A stretch of 64,000 nt of DNA from Paractinoplanes maris (lineage in GTDB: Bacteria; Actinomycetota; Actinomycetes; Mycobacteriales; Micromonosporaceae), in assembly GCF_023544465.1 (NCBI RefSeq), contig NZ_JALPVL010000005.1:248001-312000 (forward strand), given 5' to 3'. Positions 45,101 to 52,806 of the stretch are shown here, piece after piece (positions within the stretch are counted from its first letter, which is position 1; the number at the start of each line of letters is the position of its first letter). Position numbers and translations under genes: made by a program. The notes beneath the pieces are model-generated. The model saw nothing but the letters and a program-made list of their open reading frames with translations, was not told where the DNA came from and did no database searches.

Positions 45101-45959
45101 CGTCGAGGAAGAGCTTCATCGTCTCGACGATCTGCAGCGTCTGCTCGGGCAGGCACCGGTCCAGGTCGTCGATGACGACGACCAGCGGACGGTCGCGGCA
45201 CACGATCCGGATGATGTCGCGGAAGTCCTCGCTGAACTCCTCCAGGAACGCGACCTTCTCGCGGTAGCTGCGCCGCTTCTGGAAGGCCGACAGATCGAAC
45301 CCCAGCCGGACGTCGAAGATCTTGAACAGGGACTCCGGTTTGGCGGCCAGGGTGGCGCCGATCGCGACCACGGCGGCGGCCCAGGGCTGACCGAGCAGAT
45401 CGGCGAGCCCGGGAAAGCTCTTCAGCGCGTTGGACATGGCCGGGTTGGCCTGTGGCACGAGAACGGTGGCCGCCATGAACAGGGCGAGCGCGATGAGCCC
45501 GATCCGGAAGAACAGCACGAAGAGCTTGCGCGAGAGATCGAGCACGCCCGAGCGGACGTTGAGTGAGCGCAGCCAGATCCGCAGCTTGACCCAGACCCGT
45601 CGCGGCAGCGGGCCGGTGACCCGCACCCGGTCCAGCACGGTCTGGATCAGCGCCTGCCAGAGGTCCTCCTCCCGCGCGTACTTCCAGGCGTTGAACCACA
45701 CCGGCTCGATCCCCCGGGTGGTCAGCTCGGCGCTGACCTGCTTGAGGAAGCTGGTCTTGCCGCTGCCCCACTCGCCGTAGACGCCCACGGTCCACGGTGT
45801 CTGCTCAGGGCGCATGCCGGCGATGTAGTCGGCCAGGGGCACCGCGAAGCGGGCGAAACCGAGGTGATCCTCGACGCTGGCCGCGTCGTTGACCGCGAGG
45901 GACTCGGCGAGCACCGACGGGCCGGGAGCGGGCGGACGACGGGATCGACGCCGGATCAT
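42171..45959 (-). CDS. KAP NTPase - TIR-like - NB-ARC - TPR protein
   Basis: The 1262-aa protein is a multi-domain STAND-type signalling protein. A KAP P-loop domain spans about residues 30-450, with Walker A YGEWGSGKTS (61-70), Walker B LVVVIDDLDRCLPE (259-272) and two hydrophobic segments (about 147-168 and 193-206) inserted between them, as in KAP proteins. About 511-625 is a TIR-like domain (FTIWHLRDDIAWAEWLARQL), but the usual mid-domain catalytic Glu region is shortened. An NB-ARC ATPase follows (P-loop IGMPGAGKSEAA 689-700, Walker B LLIIDGATD 761-769, DVLITTRRQ 784-792), then TPR-like repeats (about 1000-1245). ATG at 45957-45959, divergent from GH12. It is the first gene of a three-gene operon. 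Confidence 0.82.
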   Translation of the reverse strand: MIRRRSRRPPAPGPSVLAESLAVNDAASVEDHLGFARFAVPLADYIAGMRPEQTPWTVGVYGEWGSGKTSFLKQVSAELTTRGIEPVWFNAWKYAREEDLWQALIQTVLDRVRVTGPLPRRVWVKLRIWLRSLNVRSGVLDLSRKLFVLFFRIGLIALALFMAATVLVPQANPAMSNALKSFPGLADLLGQPWAAAVVAIGATLAAKPESLFKIFDVRLGFDLSAFQKRRSYREKVAFLEEFSEDFRDIIRIVCRDRPLVVVIDDLDRCLPEQTLQIVETMKLFLDVEGCVFLVAVDRDIIENAVSVRYKDLAPQEVLLRRISETYFEKIVQLPFSLPPVTSAAADNLILRISSDEDVRLCLPILRGNPPFNPRRIKRMVQTFTLLKSLAARALSDSPLVPPLLAKIVVLQTGYRDVYDAVVDDPALLAALEHSYALTPPVTDEATPSADRILEDERARRFAAKHPDLPALFRYRLCESDSFTRVSAGEYLSFVRAVVPTEVPPEGRPEAAATFTIWHLRDDIAWAEWLARQLSDAGYQVQLGGAETPPPAGYLVVVLSRLAAETVAAQQWAALRVTGARLLVARVAPVAVPAMLADEQALDVESLQEHEARAVLLSALDPRHRRPADLGSGGSSAADSALPYPGRGLRVTNVRQPAKGLVHRAEISERLALCMLENRTDDSPTVCALIGMPGAGKSEAARHYAQSHADEYQVVWWIDGGEAGRVEAALLALAHELGGSGRTGPDPLTQVGERLAGTGRWLLIIDGATDPGTLRPYLPLTGRGDVLITTRRQSWSQTARHVDIGPFDSDQAVDFLRSQLRDEPDEELRALAEALGRLPSALTAAVRHLRLVAVPAREFRKRLADDDLAFVGRAGLLTGVTLLPAEVGAPAFVAPQPFPRALAGASEETLGLLHEHSLALLNAGSVELHPLVQLAARAVLAVEESRGIVEQTVAVIARDPLPFVIGEGTGDLAAHLAALAAHGERLLVPAETMHTGLVAAARGLIGAGSYLQAGRVARLVAEHPGASPARRREAQRVLGEAVVSLGGGAAAVPLLRGLPDAAGLLILAHLQAGDTEAALTVQNRPGVGSDLATMISLAGLNREGNPRVARQVLAPMLAEHRRRHDDDALVARGLVTLAGVEFQMDDLPAARRRYEEALEVQRRVLRPGHPDIAETLRPYAAVLTALHEPQLARAALDEAIGLWSAVVGPRDRLLRDLWRQLADVARDLGDADALAEAEGQLREDVNRSPFAASSLTVGYQPTG

Positions 45960-46090
45960 GTCCACACAGTAGTGCGCCCGGTCACGCCGTCCGGTCCCTC
46001 GACAGGGCGAGACGGCCGGTTGCCGGTTCACCCGGCCGGTCCTACGATCAGCGCTAAATCCATCGATGCCTGTCGAAGCCGCGATGCCAC

Positions 46091-46108
46091 CGTCGAAGCG
46101 CTTCGACG
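46091..46108. promoter_or_regulatory. 18-bp perfect palindromic operator before GH12
   Basis: CGTCGAAGCGCTTCGACG is a perfect palindrome 23 bp upstream of the GH12 start. Its GAAGCGCTTC centre resembles LacI-family operators found before actinobacterial cellulase genes (CebR/CelR type use GGGAGCGCTCCC). It likely mediates sugar-responsive repression. Confidence 0.8.
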
Positions 46109-46131
46109 ATCATCCGAACAGAGGGGACACC

Positions 46132-47244
46132 ATGCGCAGACGTGTTCTTGCGCTCTCGACGGCCGTCGCGCTCGGCGTGGGAGGAGCGGCGGTCCTCACC
46201 GCGCTTCCCGCGTCGGCGGCGGTCGGATGCCGTGTGGCCTACGCGGTCAGCAGCTCGTGGCCGGGCGGCTTCGGGGCCACCGTGACCGTCACCAACCTCG
46301 GAGACCCGCTCAGCTCGTGGACGCTGGTCTGGTCGTACTCCAACGGGCAGACCGTCACGCAGGCCTGGAACGCCACGGTGAGTCAGAGCGGGCCGACCGT
46401 CACCGCCCGCAACGCCGGCTACAACGGCGCGGTCGCCACCAACGGCACCGCCTCGTTCGGCTTCAACGGATCGGCGACCGGCACCAACAGCATCCCGACG
46501 GCGTTCACGCTCAACGGCACGGCCTGCACCGGATCGACCGGGCCGACCACCCCGGCCACCCCGCCTCCGTCCACCCCGTCCACCCCGGGCACCGGCGTCC
46601 CGTCCGACGCGGCCTGGGTCGACTCGGGACAGTGGGCCTCGTGGACCAACAGCGGCTACACGCTCTACAACAACATCTGGGGCTCGGGAGCCGGGTCGCA
46701 GACGATCTGGGCCCGCAGCGGCACGAACTGGGGCGTGGTGGCCAACCATCCGCGCACCAGCGGCGTGAAGTCCTACCCGAACACCGGCAAGACACTCAAC
46801 CGCACGCTCAGCTCGCTGTCCTCGGTGTCCAGCTCGTTCAACGTCTCGGTGCCGGCCGACGGCGACTACGCGACCACCTATGACATCTGGGCCGACAACC
46901 ACGCGTACGAGGTGATGATCTGGACCAACCAGCACGGCGCGGTCGGCCCGATCGCCGAGAGCTACGACGCCAACGGCGCGGTGCCCAACGTCCGGAACCT
47001 GTCGGTCGGCGGCCACACCTGGAACGTCTATCGCGGCAGCAACGGGGCCAACGCGGTCTTCTCGTTCATCCGGACCAACACCAGCTCGGGCACCATCGAC
47101 CTGTTGGCCGTCATGAACTGGCTGCGCACCAACAACTGGTGGGGCAACGTGACGGTCGGTGAGCTGCAGTTCGGCTTCGAGATCACCGGCACCGCCGGCC
47201 AGTCGGCCTTCACCACGAACAGTTTCTCGCTGAACTACAGCTGA
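46132..47244 (+). CDS. Secreted CBM2 - GH12 beta-glucanase
   Basis: This 370-aa exported enzyme has a signal peptide (MRRRVLALSTAVALGVGGAA, ending near LPASAA), an N-terminal CBM2 (about residues 32-130; CRVAYAVSSSWPGGFGATVT, surface Trp residues and bracketing Cys), a Thr/Pro linker, and a GH12 catalytic domain with GDYATTYDIWADNHAYEVMI (first catalytic Glu in YEVMIW) and GELQFGFEI (second Glu in FGFEI). GH12 enzymes cleave cellulose, xyloglucan or beta-glucan. ATG at 46132 with a GAGGGG ribosome binding site. Confidence 0.93.
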   Translation: MRRRVLALSTAVALGVGGAAVLTALPASAAVGCRVAYAVSSSWPGGFGATVTVTNLGDPLSSWTLVWSYSNGQTVTQAWNATVSQSGPTVTARNAGYNGAVATNGTASFGFNGSATGTNSIPTAFTLNGTACTGSTGPTTPATPPPSTPSTPGTGVPSDAAWVDSGQWASWTNSGYTLYNNIWGSGAGSQTIWARSGTNWGVVANHPRTSGVKSYPNTGKTLNRTLSSLSSVSSSFNVSVPADGDYATTYDIWADNHAYEVMIWTNQHGAVGPIAESYDANGAVPNVRNLSVGGHTWNVYRGSNGANAVFSFIRTNTSSGTIDLLAVMNWLRTNNWWGNVTVGELQFGFEITGTAGQSAFTTNSFSLNYS

Positions 47245-47362
47245 CCCGTGTCGAGACGGCGGTGGCCGCTCCGACCTCAGGACGAGTCACCGCCGGATCG
47301 AACAAGGTCTGCGCTACCTGATCAACCGTTGGTGCGCAGGTCCCCCGGGCCGCTCGGCGATC

Positions 47363-47368
47363 TAGGCT
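47363..47368 (+). promoter_or_regulatory. Possible -10 element of a leaderless transcript
   Basis: TAGGCT (TANNNT type) lies 6 nt before the metallophosphoesterase ATG, with no ribosome binding site in between. This spacing is typical of leaderless mRNAs in actinobacteria. Confidence 0.45.
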
Positions 47369-47374
47369 CGGTGC

Positions 47375-48142
47375 ATGCGCCTGGCCCACGTCACCGACCT
47401 GCACTTCGGGGCCGAGGAGCCGGCTGTCGTGGCCGGGCTGCGAGCCGACCTGGTCGCCCAGGACGTCGATCGGGTGCTGGTCAGCGGGGATCTGACCATG
47501 CGGGCGCGGGCCGAGCAGTTCCGGGCGGCGGTCGACCTGCTCGACGCGGTGGGCCGGCCGTGGACGTGTGTGCCGGGCAATCACGACCTGCCGCTCGATC
47601 GACCGGCCCGGGCGTTCGAGCCGCTCGGGGCGTACCGGAAGCTGGTCGACCCCGACCCGGAGCCGCTCGTGCGGGACGGCGGCCTGCTCCTGCTGGGGTT
47701 GAGCACCGCCCGCCCGTACCTGTGGAAGGGTGGACTGGTCGACGCGGCCCAGGTGGCCCGGATCGGCTCGGCCCTGGCCGGGCCGGCCGAGCTGAAGGTG
47801 CTGATGCTGCACCACCCGGTGTTCCGGTCGGCCCAGCGGCCGGACGAGGCCCTGGTGCACGGCGCCGACCAGGCCCTGCGGGCGGCGGCCGAGGTGGGCG
47901 TGGACGTCATCCTGTGCGGGCACGACCACGTCGCGGCGCAGGTCCGCTTGCGCGGGATGGTCGCGGTGATGAGCGGGACGGCCTGCTCCCATCGCGTACG
48001 CGCCGGTGAGAGCCAATCGTGGACGGTGCTCGACCTCGACGGGGACACCCTGCGATCCACCGTGCGGCACTGGCACGAGGGGGCCTTCCGGGCGCTCGGC
48101 GAGACCCGGTGGCGCCGGACGTCAGACGGCTGGCTGACCTGA
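47375..48142 (+). CDS. Calcineurin-like metallophosphoesterase
   Basis: The 255-aa protein is a metallophosphoesterase with the metal-binding motifs HVTDLHFG (DxH), VSGDLTM (GD), PGNHDLPLD (GNHD) and CGHDHVAAQV (GHxH). These hydrolyse phosphomonoesters or diesters, for example cAMP in the Icc/CpdA group, which it resembles in length. The substrate is not decided. Its last 21 bp overlap the convergent lipid kinase gene. Confidence 0.92.
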   Translation: MRLAHVTDLHFGAEEPAVVAGLRADLVAQDVDRVLVSGDLTMRARAEQFRAAVDLLDAVGRPWTCVPGNHDLPLDRPARAFEPLGAYRKLVDPDPEPLVRDGGLLLLGLSTARPYLWKGGLVDAAQVARIGSALAGPAELKVLMLHHPVFRSAQRPDEALVHGADQALRAAAEVGVDVILCGHDHVAAQVRLRGMVAVMSGTACSHRVRAGESQSWTVLDLDGDTLRSTVRHWHEGAFRALGETRWRRTSDGWLT

Positions 48143-49390
48143 GGCCACCCGCACCAGGGCGTTCAGGTCACGCCGGGTGAGCGCGGCCGGCCGCCGGCCG
48201 GGGCTGGACGAGCGCGGCACCCGCACCCGGAGCACGCCGGGCAGCGACCGGAACACCAGCGGCGGCGTCAGCATCAGCGCCTCCCCGTCCAGCCCGGCCG
48301 GCACCTCGGCGGTCGAGCGCACCTCGAACTTCTTGGCGACGAACTCCCCGACCGGCCGGGCACCCCGGGCGGCCACGATCCCCAACCGGCCGGTGTCGAG
48401 CCGGGGCCGCCCACCGGCCCGGCCGACCCGCGACAGGTCGTAGGGGTTGTTGGAGACCAGCACCAGCGACACGCCGCTGATCGGCGGGCCCTCCGGGCTG
48501 TCGAACGCCAGGTCGGGTGGCTGGGCGGCCGGTCCGAGCAGGTCGGGCAGCAGCCGGCCCCACGTACGGATCTTGGCCTTGCGGTAGCCCTTGGACCGCA
48601 CCACCTCGGCGTAGACGCCGAGCGAGGCGTTGTTGACGAAGATGCGCCCGTTCACCGAGCCCAGGTCGACGAGCCGCTCGACGCCGTCGGTGAAGGCGTC
48701 CAGCGCGGCGGCCACGTCGGCCCGGTCCAGCCCGAGATCCAGGGCGAAATGGTTCCGCGTCCCGGCCGGCACACAGACGTACGCGATGCCGTGCCGCACA
48801 GCGGTGGCCGCGATCAGCGCCTGGGACCCGTCGCCACCGGCCATGCCGAGGACATCGGCGCCGTCGCTCACGGCCTTCTCGGCCAGCGCGGACAGATCAT
48901 CACCGGGGCCGAGCGTCACCGTCGCGATGCCCCGGGCGGCGGCCGCGGCGTCGAGACCGGCCCGGGCGGCCGCGCCGTCACCCGACCACGGGTTGATCAG
49001 CAGGACGCCGTGCCGGGCCGCGGGCACCGGCTGAGCCCGGGCCCCGCCGAACACCGCCGCGCTGTGGGCGCCCAGCGCATAGCGGCTCGCCACGCCGAAC
49101 ACCACCAGCATGGCCGCCTGCGTCAGGAACAAGGACAGACCGATCATGATCATGGTAAGAGCGGCCAGTGCCGCGACCGCCCCGGCCAGCCAGCGCAGCA
49201 ACCCGCGCCGGGTCAGCGCATACCAGGTCGCCGCGGTCACCACGGCGACCGCCAGCACGAACGACACGAACGTGCCGAAGTGCCGGACCGTCGTCTCCAG
49301 CGTGGCCGCGACGGCCAGCAGCGGCGCGATCAGCGCGACCACCGCGGCGGTGCGCCGGCCACCGCCGGGCGTCACCGCCGGACCGGTCAC
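48122..49390 (-). CDS. Diacylglycerol/lipid kinase with N-terminal membrane domain
   Basis: The 422-aa protein has about four N-terminal transmembrane helices (residues about 15-110) and a C-terminal DAGK/YegS-type catalytic domain with LLINPWSGDG (nucleotide region), DVLGMAGGDGSQA (the GGDGS motif) and FVNNASLGVYAEVV. Related enzymes phosphorylate diacylglycerol or other lipids to recycle envelope lipids. The membrane-fused layout is unusual compared with soluble YegS/DgkB. It is coupled to the PBP gene by an ATGA overlap, so it may serve cell-wall synthesis. Confidence 0.88.
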   Translation of the reverse strand: MTGPAVTPGGGRRTAAVVALIAPLLAVAATLETTVRHFGTFVSFVLAVAVVTAATWYALTRRGLLRWLAGAVAALAALTMIMIGLSLFLTQAAMLVVFGVASRYALGAHSAAVFGGARAQPVPAARHGVLLINPWSGDGAAARAGLDAAAAARGIATVTLGPGDDLSALAEKAVSDGADVLGMAGGDGSQALIAATAVRHGIAYVCVPAGTRNHFALDLGLDRADVAAALDAFTDGVERLVDLGSVNGRIFVNNASLGVYAEVVRSKGYRKAKIRTWGRLLPDLLGPAAQPPDLAFDSPEGPPISGVSLVLVSNNPYDLSRVGRAGGRPRLDTGRLGIVAARGARPVGEFVAKKFEVRSTAEVPAGLDGEALMLTPPLVFRSLPGVLRVRVPRSSSPGRRPAALTRRDLNALVRVASGQPAV

Positions 49391-51804
49391 CGTCGTGGAG
49401 GAGGCAGGGTGATCGGCGGTGTGCTGCCCGGCTCGGGCGGCTTCTTGCCGCCCTTGCCGTCGCTGATCTCGATCACCACGACACCGTTCTTGACCGTACG
49501 GCCGCTCGGGCTGGTGCCGGCGGCCGTACCCGCCGGGCAGGCCGACTCGGTCTCACCGTTCGAGAGCACGGCGTCGAAGCCGGCGTTCTCGACGCGGTCC
49601 CGCGCCCGCACCAGCGAAAGGCACTCGACGTCCGGGATGCGCCGCTGATCGCCGTACACGATCTTGCGACTCTCGGGCCGCTTGAACTGCACCTCCGGCT
49701 TGCCGTCCATGTAGTCGGCCAGCGTGCGGTAGACAGCCGGGTTGACCGTGTCGTGGTCCATCCGGTCCTTGTGCGCCTGGTAATCGGGGTTGACCAGGTA
49801 GCCGGCCACCACGAGCGACGTCGTGCCGGCGATCAGCGAGGCCGTGCGGTCGCGGTCGGTGGTGCCGGTCTTGCCGAACACCGGGTGCCCGACCACCCCG
49901 CGGGTGGCCCGGGCGGTCGCCCCCTCACAACTGCCGAGCCGCGAGCGGTCACCGACCGGGCAGCGGGCCGCGTCGAGCGCCGCCCGGGCCACGTCGACCG
50001 AGGTGGCCCGCTCACAGTGCGGCTTGCCGATGTCGAGTTTCTGGTTGTCGCGGGTGGTGATCTGCTCGATCGGGGTCGGTTCGCAGTACATGCCGTCGGC
50101 GGCCAGGGTCGCGTACGCGTTGGCCATGTCGAGCGGGGTGGTCGCCGAGACACCGAGCGTGAACGCGCCCCACTGGTGCGAATAGCCGTCCGAGGCCAGC
50201 TTGGCGTCCGCCGGGTCGCGGAACTTGATGCCGAACCGCTTGGCGACGTTCACGACGTTGTCGGCACCGACCCGCTCCTCCAGCGGCACGAAATACGTGT
50301 TGATCGATCGGCCGAACCCGCTCCACATGTTGTAGACGCCCTCGCCGCCGCCACCCGAGTTCTGCGGGCACCAGAAGTGCGTGCCCGGGCAGGCCGAGTC
50401 ACTGCTGCGCTCGACGACGTACTTGGTCTTGTAGAACTTCTCCGCCTTGATCGTGTAATGGAGCGGATAGCCCTTCTCCAGCGCCGCGATCAACGTGAAG
50501 ATCTTCATCACCGAGCCGGCCTGATAGCCGGTGATGTCGCCACCACCGGTGAGCAGCGGGTTCACCGTGTTGGGGGCGGAGCCCTTGATGCCCTGACGCC
50601 GCTTCTTGGGATCGGACGACAACGGGTTCTTCGAGTTGTCGAGCGTGTACTTGCGGTTCGTGACCAGGAGCTTGACCTTGCCCGTGCGCGGCTCGACGGC
50701 CGACAGCAGCAGGGCGTTCTTGTTCTTCTCCTTGATCCGCGCCGAGACCCGGGCCTTGGCCTCCTTGGTCGCCTTCAGGTCGATCGTCGTGGTGATCCGG
50801 TAGCCACCGCTCTTGAGGCGCCGCTCCCGGTCGAACGCCGTGGCGCCGAACTCGGGTCGCTCCATCCACCAGCGGTAGAAGTAGTCACAGAAGAAACCCC
50901 AGCTGTTGTACGACACGGAGACACAGCCGTTGCCGACCCGGGCGACCTTGCGCGGGATGGCTTCCTTCTTGGCCGCGGCCGCCTGGGCCGGCGTGATGGC
51001 GCCCATCTCGACCATGCCCGGGATGACGTAGTTGTTGCGGCGCTTGCGGATCTCGTCGTACCCCTGTTTGGTGGTGGGGTCGTAGAACGAGGGCGCGCGC
51101 ACGATGGCGGCGAGCAGCGCGGCCTGCCCGATGGTGAGGTCCTTGGGGCGCTTGTTGAAGTAGACCTTGCTGGCGGCGAAGATCCCGTAGGTCTGCTTGC
51201 CGAACGGCGCCATGTTGAGGTAGCGCTCCAGGATCTGGTCCTTGCCCACCTCCTGCTCGACCCGCATGGCGTACTTGATCTCGGTGACCTTGCGGACGTT
51301 CGTGTCCTCGGTCGCCTTGACCACCTCGGCCGGGCTGGTGGCGGAGTAGGCCAGCGACATCCGGACCCACTGCATGGTGATGGTGGAGGCGCCCTGCTTG
51401 GACTCCGACTTGCCACTGTTGTTGACCACGGCGCGGGCGACACCCTTGAGGTCGACCCCGTTGTGGTTGTAGAACTCCCGGTCCTCGGCGGCCACCATGG
51501 CGTCCCGGATGTGCTTCGACATGTCCTTGAGCCGCACGTCGCTGCGGAACTCGTCGTAGAACTGCGCGATCAGCGTCTTGTTGTCCGACGCGTAGACCCG
51601 CGTGATCTGCGGTGACGCGAAGTCCTTGAGCTCACTCGGCAGGCTGGCGAACGCCTGGTTGCCGACTTTGGCCGTCAGGCCGGACATGGCCGCGACCGGG
51701 AAGGCGGCAGCCGCCACCACCACGCCGGCAACCAACCCACAAGTAAGAAGCGCGAACACATTGAAGAAGACATTGTGATCACGTCTGCGGAACCACGAAC
51801 TCAC
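49387..51804 (-). CDS. Class A penicillin-binding protein with PASTA domain
   Basis: The 805-aa protein has an N-terminal membrane helix (residues about 12-40), a GT51 glycosyltransferase with AAEDREFYNHNGVDLKG, STITMQW and RVEQEVGKDQILERYLN, and a transpeptidase with SVMK (SxxK), SIN (SxN) and FGKTGTTDRDRTASL (KTG). The C-terminus has one PASTA repeat (RRIPDVECLSLVRARDRVEN). It polymerises and crosslinks peptidoglycan. The GTG at 51802-51804 is chosen since the conserved sequence starts there; the frame is open further upstream but looks like non-coding DNA. Confidence 0.93.
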   Translation of the reverse strand: MSSWFRRRDHNVFFNVFALLTCGLVAGVVVAAAAFPVAAMSGLTAKVGNQAFASLPSELKDFASPQITRVYASDNKTLIAQFYDEFRSDVRLKDMSKHIRDAMVAAEDREFYNHNGVDLKGVARAVVNNSGKSESKQGASTITMQWVRMSLAYSATSPAEVVKATEDTNVRKVTEIKYAMRVEQEVGKDQILERYLNMAPFGKQTYGIFAASKVYFNKRPKDLTIGQAALLAAIVRAPSFYDPTTKQGYDEIRKRRNNYVIPGMVEMGAITPAQAAAAKKEAIPRKVARVGNGCVSVSYNSWGFFCDYFYRWWMERPEFGATAFDRERRLKSGGYRITTTIDLKATKEAKARVSARIKEKNKNALLLSAVEPRTGKVKLLVTNRKYTLDNSKNPLSSDPKKRRQGIKGSAPNTVNPLLTGGGDITGYQAGSVMKIFTLIAALEKGYPLHYTIKAEKFYKTKYVVERSSDSACPGTHFWCPQNSGGGGEGVYNMWSGFGRSINTYFVPLEERVGADNVVNVAKRFGIKFRDPADAKLASDGYSHQWGAFTLGVSATTPLDMANAYATLAADGMYCEPTPIEQITTRDNQKLDIGKPHCERATSVDVARAALDAARCPVGDRSRLGSCEGATARATRGVVGHPVFGKTGTTDRDRTASLIAGTTSLVVAGYLVNPDYQAHKDRMDHDTVNPAVYRTLADYMDGKPEVQFKRPESRKIVYGDQRRIPDVECLSLVRARDRVENAGFDAVLSNGETESACPAGTAAGTSPSGRTVKNGVVVIEISDGKGGKKPPEPGSTPPITLPPPRR

Positions 51805-52587
51805 CGAACCACCACCAGCGCCTCGTCGGAAGCGAGTCCCGTCTATTTCACCCTGCCTTGTCAAGTGGCGGGCCCGGCGAATCGTCCTTAGCCGGGCAAT
51901 TCGCCGATAATCTTCGACCAAAGAATCACAGCACGAAAGAGTGTGTACGCCTTGGTGGTGAAAATATCCGGTCTTTTGAACCGCGGGGGGATCTGGCGGG
52001 GGCTGGGTGCGTTGGACTTGCTTGCGCTGGACGGGCGGAGGCGGGGGGGTGGACACCAGGGCGGGGCCAGCCGCGACCGGCGGGGGGGGGCACCCCCCCC
52101 GGCGCGGGCGGGGGGGCGGGGGGGTTCACCCCGCCGGGCCTCAAAACGCCCCTACGGCCTTGCTTGCTCACCCCCGCCTCCGCCCTTGCGGGCGAGCTCG
52201 CCGGCGGCTGAAGACCTTGGTCACCGGCGGCTGGATGACTGGTCGAGGTGGCGGTCACCTGACGGGTGAGGGATCTGGCTGCCGCGCTGGGGACGAAACC
52301 AGGCGGTCAGCGAAAGCAGGCCGGGCTGGGTGGTGGGGCGCGGGAACTTAACAATGCCGGTCGCGTCCGCCTTCGGCATCCGTCGTGCGCCGGGCCGGGC
52401 TGGGTGGTCGCCTTGCGCTGGGGGACCGGCTTGGCCGAGGTGAAGCTGGGTGGATGTGTCCAGGCGCGAAGGAAATCATCGTCGTGCTCGCGCCTTCTGC
52501 CGGGCTCACGGACGCAGGCGATCGCGCGCGCCGGCCAGGTGTCGGGCACGCGTGGAGTGGCCGGTCTTTTCTTACAGCGCCCCCGTT

Positions 52588-52722
52588 GGTTTGGGGGCTC
52601 TCCGGGCGACGGCAAGCGCAGCTCATCGTGAGCAAGGGCAGTACGCAAGCCGCCCTTTGCTTGCGTACTGCCCTTGCTTGCGATTCGCTCCCGCTTGTCG
52701 CCGCCCGGAGAGCCCCCAAACC
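52588..52722. repeat. 135-bp imperfect inverted repeat
   Basis: The outer arms (52588-52618 and 52692-52722, 31 bp each, beginning GGTTTGGGGGCTC) match with two differences. The inner arms (52631-52649 and 52660-52678, 19 bp, AGCAAGGGCAGTACGCAAG) are perfect and enclose a 10-nt loop. The short segments between arms are partly complementary. As DNA it can extrude a cruciform; as RNA it forms a very long hairpin. It has no coding capacity of its own. Confidence 0.85.
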
Positions 52723-52767
52723 CCCCACCGCAACCATCGCCAGGAGCTCTCCAGCGATGGCTGGGGT

Positions 52768-52784
52768 CTGGGGCAACGCCCCAG
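52768..52784 (-). terminator. Hairpin terminator of the haloperoxidase-like gene
   Basis: CTGGGGC (52768-52774) and GCCCCAG (52778-52784) form a perfect 7-bp stem with a 3-nt loop, 22 bp past the gene's stop on the minus strand. Confidence 0.6.
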
Positions 52785-52806
52785 GGTGTTGACCACGCAG
52801 CAATGA

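Larger units (their letters stand above)
51805..52806. other. 1-kb region without supported genes
   Basis: Several open frames cross this region but all are of low complexity or mirror a long inverted repeat. It contains long G- and C-runs (52042-52049, nine Gs at 52082-52090, eight Cs at 52093-52100 and more to about 52135), a 135-bp hairpin and a terminator-like stem-loop. The PBP gene probably begins its transcript somewhere in the left part. Confidence 0.7.

Noticed and set aside
51805..52806. Several open frames of 100-150 codons on both strands
   Set aside because: They run through G/C tracts and the long inverted repeat, have repetitive composition and no ribosome binding sites or families.
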